Source: Spirodela intermedia (Eukaryota; Streptophyta; Magnoliopsida; Alismatales; Araceae). Taken from it: DNA of 64,000 bases. The stretch covers positions 188,501 to 252,500 of the forward strand of contig LR746276.1 in assembly GCA_902729315.2 (NCBI GenBank), in the 5' to 3' direction. The notes beneath the pieces were generated by a model, which ran no database searches, was not told the origin of the DNA, and saw only the letters and a program-made list of their open reading frames with translations. Positions 58,535 to 64,000 of this stretch are shown here, piece by piece; the first letter of the stretch is position 1, and each line of letters starts with the position of its first letter. A program made the translations under genes and the position numbers.

Positions 58535-61500
58535 CTATCCTCGCGAGGATGTAGCCGGTGGCATCGCGGGGGGCAGGCCGCCGCCGGGCTCGATCACCCT
58601 GTTGGCAGGAGCTCTGTCGCGACGCTCGGCGTAGGCCGCCGGGAACCAGCCGGCCTTCCCCTTGCATTCGCCCTCCAACCATCCGTTCTCCGAGCCCTGC
58701 CGACCCGGAAAGGAAACATGAAATACGTCCGAATCACGATGACCCAAGTCTCATGGTTTTGTTGCCCGCTCTTCCTTCCATCTTCGGATCTGGGTTTCTT
58801 CTACTGGACATTTTCAAGGTTGGGATCGCTCTTGATGATGCCAGGGCCAGTTCTAGATGATACAAGATGGGATTCCTTTTCTTCTCTCTGTTTTTTTTTT
58901 TTTCCTTCTTCTTCTTCACAGGAGGATGCGAGGAATTTATTAAGGATCATGCCAGGAAATTCAATTCTAGGAGGTGTGGAGGTACCTGACGGACGACAAC
59001 GTAGTCGCCGGTGGAAAGACTCAGCTCGCCATCAGCCTGAGCATCGAAGGGATGAATAACCTGGATAAGAAGCGGTCGACGAGCGCAGAAGAATTTAGCA
59101 AGGGGTCAACGCTCATCTCAATCTATGATGATATAATGCTCAATTAATGGAAAAGAAATCAGTATAATGCGCGAAGACGAATTATGTTTTAATCAACAAA
59201 ATTGGGTTTTTTTTCTCCAAAGTTTCCCTCCGGGCTGGACACATTCTGAGCAGCAGGTCAGCGCAGTGGAATAAATGGGGGACACTCACACTCACACAAG
59301 TCCTAATGAATGCAGGTTCCCATGCGCATTTTATAAGCATATTTATTTTGCATATAAATCTCAGTTTCCAGGATACGATACCTCTGCAATAAAATATTCA
59401 GTGTTTTGATCTGCTGGTTCGGGACAACCAGATTGGTGCAGTTCAATTTGCTCATCTGTGGCTTCTTCAGATCGGATACCATTAATTGAACCTCTGAGAT
59501 AATTACGAGACTGGTTCGGTTCGATTTCCTCATTCTTCGCTTCTGCTTGGATTCCAGTGTCATGATCTCCTTGGAGATCACCAGACTGATGTGGTTCCGT
59601 TTCTTGACTTGTTGTCTGAGCCCGGATGCCATCCGCATGATCTCCTCGGAGATTATTAGACGGGTTTAGTTCAGTTTTGCTGTTTCTTTCTCGAGCATGA
59701 ACACCATTCGTATGATTTTCATGGAGATCATCAGACTGCAGCTTCTCTTCTTCTTCGTGTTCTTCCTCGCATGCTGCCAGAGCAAGAATGCCTCCCACAG
59801 TAGACGCCGGCTGTCTCTCCGATTCACTCTTCTGTCTCTCCAGGACCATCTATCACGGAATCAGGGTTAAATAATTACTTGGCAGCAGAGAAGGAAGAAT
59901 TTTTTCGCTTTCTGGATACAATCAATGCGCGAGATGGTCAAAGAGCCTCTTTTTTTTTCTTTTTTTTTTTTTTTTTTTTCTGGGTGGATGAAAGAGGTAC
60001 CGCATCACGAAGTTCGTCTAAGATGGAAGCAACATTGTGATGATAACCTCTCTCCGCATCGACCTGAAAGGGAGATGCAGCGCTTTGTAAGAAGAAAACT
60101 TCGTTCTTCCAGACCAAATAATTTCAGAAGAAAAAAAAATTAAAAAAAAAAAGGGAATACCATTGCAAGGAGTTGTTGGAAGGTGATTCTCTGTTGATCA
60201 GCTGCAACCGACTCCATGGCTGAAGTAGCTTCTCTTCCGAGCGCTGCTAAAGCGGACCCAAGTTCAGACAGTCTCAGTTCTGAATGCTGAAGCTTCAGGG
60301 GAGTTTCAGGAGCGCCGCCCGCTTCCTTTGACTTTAGCTGCCGTCTCGCAACATCAACTGCCTGGTAGGAGGTCAGGTGCTCCTCTTCACCGAAGTTCAC
60401 CCAAACACAAAACGCGAGAAGAATGACTGCACAAGACCTGAGATTCTACGTCTTGTCTGAGCTTCTCGTAACAGTGAGCCAAGTGCCGCGCGTCCTCCAA
60501 TGGAGCTCCCATGATCATGGTCCGCAGCGGCTCATACACCTGCGCAGGTATCGGGGAAACAATGGATACAACATTAATATCCTCTTAAGTCTTGAGATGA
60601 TGGTAGCACAGGTCAGATCAGGCAGGCGAGACGCGAACGAATATTCTGGCCCGTTGACCTTGGGGTGAAGTCATGGGATCTAACCCGTACTGGTCAGGTC
60701 GCTATGCCACGAGGATGAACAGGACGGGCAGCAGAAGAGAGAATGCCAAGAGATTGAAATGATATCAAAAATGGCAAGTACGGATGATTGGATCACAACG
60801 AAAATAAAAACGCAAAGGGTTTGACTTAGATGGCACATGACACTGTAGGGATCATCAGAAAACCTGATTATACAAATAAAAAGACACCAAAAAATAAAAT
60901 TATATATATATATATGGGCAACAGTTGGGTACGCTTCAGCCGGCACATGTCATTGGACGAAAAATCTCACACAAGATGCTTTCATGCATGACCCGCTGAT
61001 GGAGAAATTATAAAATATCATATGCTCCAATGTGCTGCTTCTGTTCATGTGATAGATACAATGCATCCCCCCCCCTTCTTTATTTTTTGGTTGGCACAGT
61101 GTTTGAAGGGGGAGATAAATATGGATTACAGGACCATGCAGAAACTAAAACAGAGAGTGTATATTCACCTGGTCTCCAAGAATTTTAAGTAATTTTTCCC
61201 TCTCCTCTTCCATCGAATGGTGCGAATTACCAAAATGAAGTGAAGCCCTAGCGAGAACAGCATCAGAGTTTTCATTCTCTCCATATTTGCAGCAGGCATC
61301 AGCTAACTTGGATGCTAAGCACAAAGGTAGTCCAAGATCACTGCACTGTCTTCTTTGCGGCAAGATCATTCGGTAGTGAAAAGAATACTTACCAATCTCT
61401 ATCTGCCTTGAACTGGCTGAAATGAGACCTTCCAATCCCCGCATGATATTTCTCTGAAAATGCTGCTAGATAAAAGATGGAAGCCCAAAATTAGCAGAGT

Positions 61501-62238
61501 ATGGCTCCTCAAGTGACCCTCTCTGAAAGCATACCCTGCAACCCTTTGAATCCATGAATCCAAGTAACCTGAATGAACCCTAATCGAATAAACACAAAGA
61601 CCAGAAGATTTATAAAGCACCTTTGCCTCCCTTGTGGATTTATAAAGCATCTGGAGTTGTTGGTGACACTCTGCATCCGGTTCATCCAGAGCCAGGGCAT
61701 CGATGGCAAAACGCCCACTAAGTTGCTTCAGAACTGCCTGCTCAGATATCAAAGGCCACAGGTCGAGTCATGAACATTCTTTTCAGTCTCCACTGGTCAT
61801 CACAATCTCACAATCCTTCTCCCCGTTTTATTGGAATGGTTCAGTAGTTTTATACCCCCCTCCCATGGCCTTCTTCATTGTCCCCGGGCACATCCAAGCA
61901 AGCAGCGATCTTGACATGTACCCAGAACAGATTTAAGGCCGAGCCTACATTTCCCAGCAGGCTCAGGAAGATACAGAGAGCAAAAATACTGCGATAAATC
62001 GGAACACACGCTTGCACCCCGTCGTCAGGTGGAAAACTGGCGAAGAGAAGGTTGCAGGAAGAGCCCGGCAGGCAGAATGAGTGAGAAGAATTCAGGCCCA
62101 ATGCAACTCCGCGCAGAAAAAGAGAACGAGGAGAAGAAAGGCAGAAGCGAGAGGACCGGAGGAAGAAAATAACGCCACCTGCTGCTGCTTGGCGACCTGC
62201 TCCCTTAGCCTGCTGGCCTGTCTCTTTATCGCCTCCAT
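58535..62238 (-). CDS. BAR-SH3 domain protein, SH3P family (SH3P1/2/3-like)
   Basis: Membrane-shaping adaptor of the plant SH3P family. Arabidopsis members bind phosphoinositides and act in clathrin-linked traffic, autophagosome formation and cell-plate growth. Ten exons join in frame: 62179-62238, 61621-61737, 61393-61462, 61169-61314, 60438-60539, 60161-60361, 60001-60063, 59382-59849, 58986-59060, 58535-58696, giving 487 aa. The BAR region is about 1-253, beginning MEAIKRQASRLREQVAKQQQ, with RNIMRGLEGLI and APLEDARHLA as family markers. A linker of about 150 residues with four imperfect ~25-residue repeats follows. The SH3 domain (about 406-463) has HPFDAQADGELSL, GWLEGECKGKAGWFPAAY. The Arabidopsis proteins are about 350-440 aa, so the extra length is mainly linker. 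The acceptor of exon 3 is a NAGNAG tandem (TAGCAG). Confidence 0.93.
59405..59720 (-). repeat. Four imperfect ~75-bp repeats coding for the SH3P linker
   Basis: Within exon 8 a unit of about 25 codons recurs four times with the pattern QS-x-D/N-L-x-G-DH-x-x-GI-x-A, then an acidic stretch ending in E-x-N/H. Units begin near SDDLHENH, SNNLRGDH, SGDLQGDH and SRNYLRGS. Confidence 0.75.
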
Positions 62239-62984
62239 TCCGATCGACCACCCGGGCAGAAGGAAAGAAAAAAGAAAGAAAGAAGAAAAGACCTCTGTCG
62301 TTCAAACCATCACCGCCGACTTCACTGAACGCCTAGTTCCGGGATTAGACGCGGACGCGGAGAAGATGGCAACAATGGAGGGGAAACTCCCTCCCGCGAT
62401 CTCAGATCACGGAGAACCTCCCTCGATCGAGTAAGAGTCGAGGCGACGGAGAGAATAATGGCGCCAGTGGTTGCCTCCGGCCGCTGCGCCACGCGTGCAA
62501 CGACGATACCATTCCCGTCGCCGAAGGATGTCCCCATCCCCCTGGTACGAGTGGAACAGGGGACCTACTCCCCGTAGAACCGACGGTCGCGGCCCCACTG
62601 CTCATTCCCCGATTGTCCCCCCGGCCCCATCCGGCGCGGTGTGCGGTGGCTGCCACTGCCGTGGTCTGGTCCTCCGCCGCCATCTACCGACAGATTACCC
62701 AATCCGCAAATCGCCGCGCTGGGAGAGCGCGTAATCTCACGGGCCCGGAAAGGCCCCACTTGTTGACCGGTATGTTTAGAACAAGGAGGTCATCGGTGGG
62801 TCCCACGTAGACGTGTCTCTCTCTGTCTTGCTGGAGTCTTCCCTCGGGACCCACATTATGTTAACTTGGCTTCCACTTCCGCACGAGGACAATAAGAAGC
62901 GCCAAATCCGTCTACGTGTCTCGCATGGGCTGTTGATGCCCTTCGCCGAAAGCATCACCCCTGTCTGTCTGTCTGTCTTCTCTC

Positions 62985-63019
<35 letters not shown>

Positions 63020-63185
63020 CTCTCTCTTTCTCCTCTCTTTCTCGCTCCACTCGTCTCACCGCCGCCAGCCTTGAAACCCGAAGCCCGGTCGGTAAGGTGA
63101 AGCTCCCACGCTCCACGGAAGGAGTTATGCACAGATGTCGGCAACTGGTCCTTCTCCTCGTTCTCAGACCCCCGGCGTCTGAGCT
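62239..63185. other. Divergent promoter region between SH3P and the right-hand PPR gene
   Basis: About 950 bp upstream of both genes, GC-rich at 62450-62720. It contains a CTGT tetranucleotide run (62961-62977) and a CT run (62988-63027) on the PPR strand. No other gene is visible. Confidence 0.5.
62988..63027 (+). repeat. (CT)n microsatellite upstream of the PPR gene
   Basis: CT run with a few interruptions on the coding strand, about 160 bases before the ATG, preceded by CTGT units. Confidence 0.9.
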
Positions 63186-64000
63186 ATGCACAGGCATTCG
63201 ACTTCCCGGCTCAAGAACCTCCCCGCCCTCCTCCTTTTCCCCGGCGGCGAGGCCGCAGCGCCCGTCTCGTCGTGCCGATGCTTCTCCGGCGGACTTTTGG
63301 ACGTGTTCCGGTGGAACTCCGGCATCACCGGAGCTTTTCTGAACGGCGACGTCGAGGGGGCCCGTCGGCTCTTCGAGGCGATGCCACACAGGAACGCAGT
63401 CACCTGGAACTGCATGATCTCCGGGTACGCCCGCAGCCGCAGGCCAGCTGACGCGCAGAAGTTGTTCGATCAAATGCCCGAGAGAAATGTCGTCTCCTGG
63501 ACCGCGCTACTGACGGCCTACGCCAAGTGCGGCATGCTGAAGAAGGCCCGGGAGATTTTCGACGCTACGCCGCACAGAAACGTCGTCTGCTGGAATGCCA
63601 TGATCACCGCGTACGTCGACGGCGGGAAGATCAGGGACGCAAGGGAGCTGTTCGACGAAATGCCCGCGAGGAACACCACCTCGTGGGTGGTCATGATATC
63701 CGGGTATCTCCATCGCAAGGTCGTCTCAGAGGCGCGGCTCCTCTTTGACCAGGCGCCCGTTCTCGCGACCTCCCTGTACAACGCGCTGATCTCCGGGTAC
63801 GTAGAGCTGGGCCGCATCAAGGATGCGGAAGAGGTGTTCGCTAAAATGCCCAACCCAGATGTCGTCTCCTGGAACATCATGATCACATGCCACGCCCGAG
63901 CCGGGAGGATGGGCCGCGCCAAGGCTCTGTTCGACAGGATGCCGCACAAGGACACCGTCTCATGGACGTCCCTCGCACGCGGGTATTTGCAGAACGGAAG
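63186..64000 (+). CDS. PPR protein, tandem S-type repeats, 5' part (runs off the window)
   Basis: Partial gene: the frame is open from the ATG at 63186 to the window edge (271 codons). A basic, Leu/Ser/Ala-rich N-terminus of about 35-40 residues fits an organellar transit peptide. From about residue 40 it has consecutive ~31-residue PPR units with the cores NAVTWNCMISGYARS, NVVSWTALLTAYAKCG, NVVCWNAMITAYVDGG, NTTSWVVMISGYL, DVVSWNIMITCHARAG and DTVSWTSLARGYLQNG, each followed by (D/E)AR-x-LF. Such S-type runs occur at the start of PLS-class editing factors (the At4g02750/At1g09410 style). The C-terminal domain and target cannot be seen. Upstream ATGs at 63127 and 63278 are in other frames. 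Confidence 0.9.
   Translation, partial: MHRHSTSRLKNLPALLLFPGGEAAAPVSSCRCFSGGLLDVFRWNSGITGAFLNGDVEGARRLFEAMPHRNAVTWNCMISGYARSRRPADAQKLFDQMPERNVVSWTALLTAYAKCGMLKKAREIFDATPHRNVVCWNAMITAYVDGGKIRDARELFDEMPARNTTSWVVMISGYLHRKVVSEARLLFDQAPVLATSLYNALISGYVELGRIKDAEEVFAKMPNPDVVSWNIMITCHARAGRMGRAKALFDRMPHKDTVSWTSLARGYLQNG

Noticed and set aside
57713-58682. Several open frames of 110-210 aa on both strands upstream of the FEI-like gene.
   Set aside because: Low-complexity Ser/Pro/Arg translations over a GC-rich promoter and CT repeats; no domain or splice logic.

Overview
The window is nuclear DNA of a flowering plant. It has spliceosomal introns and plant-only families: a plastid sigma factor, PLS-type pentatricopeptide (PPR) proteins, pectin acetylesterases, a soluble acyl-ACP desaturase, receptor-like kinases and Ty1/copia elements. 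GC-rich, often GC-ending exons set in AT-rich introns suggest a non-grass monocot, but that is inference from composition only.

Layout, left to right. 1-2451: possible 3' exons of an unidentified plus-strand gene. 2852-6606 (+): ALKBH8 tRNA wobble-uridine hydroxylase, six exons. 6751-9243 (-): intronless PPR editing factor resembling Arabidopsis AEF1 (At3g22150). 10003-12727 (-): plastid RNA polymerase sigma factor SIG1/sigA, nine exons. 14023-16804 and 17672-19924 (-): tandem pectin acetylesterase paralogues. 22828-24362 (-): stearoyl-ACP desaturase. 26300-38070: AT-rich repeat territory. It holds a decayed copia retrotransposon with an internal 3.9-kb tandem duplication, flanked by two remnants of a subtilisin-like protease. 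38740-43389: mostly empty. 43390-45054 (-): RLCK-VII kinase like RIPK/PBL14. 46709-48147 (+): secreted nepenthesin/CDR1-type aspartic protease. 48589-56668 (-): FEI1/FEI2-type LRR receptor kinase, with a solo LTR in one intron. 58535-62238 (-): BAR-SH3 protein of the SH3P family. 63186-end (+): 5' part of another PPR gene.

No gene cluster acts as one pathway. Two organelle gene-expression factors (the PPR protein and SIG1) lie side by side. Several genes act at the wall or apoplast (pectin acetylesterases, aspartic protease, FEI-like kinase). From memory of Arabidopsis locus numbers, FEI1, SH3P1, an aspartyl protease, a PPR gene and ALKBH8 all lie around At1g314-316, so part of the block looks like ancient microsynteny.

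I found no clearly new biological system. The most unusual signal is in the copia element: its reverse transcriptase region carries a short fragment, 28 bases exact and 33 of 35 overall, matching an exon of the pectin acetylesterase gene 14 kb away. The element then duplicated 3,878 bp in tandem with a short templated filler. Exon coordinates were worked out by hand from GT/GC-AG borders and reading-frame continuity, not from transcripts.
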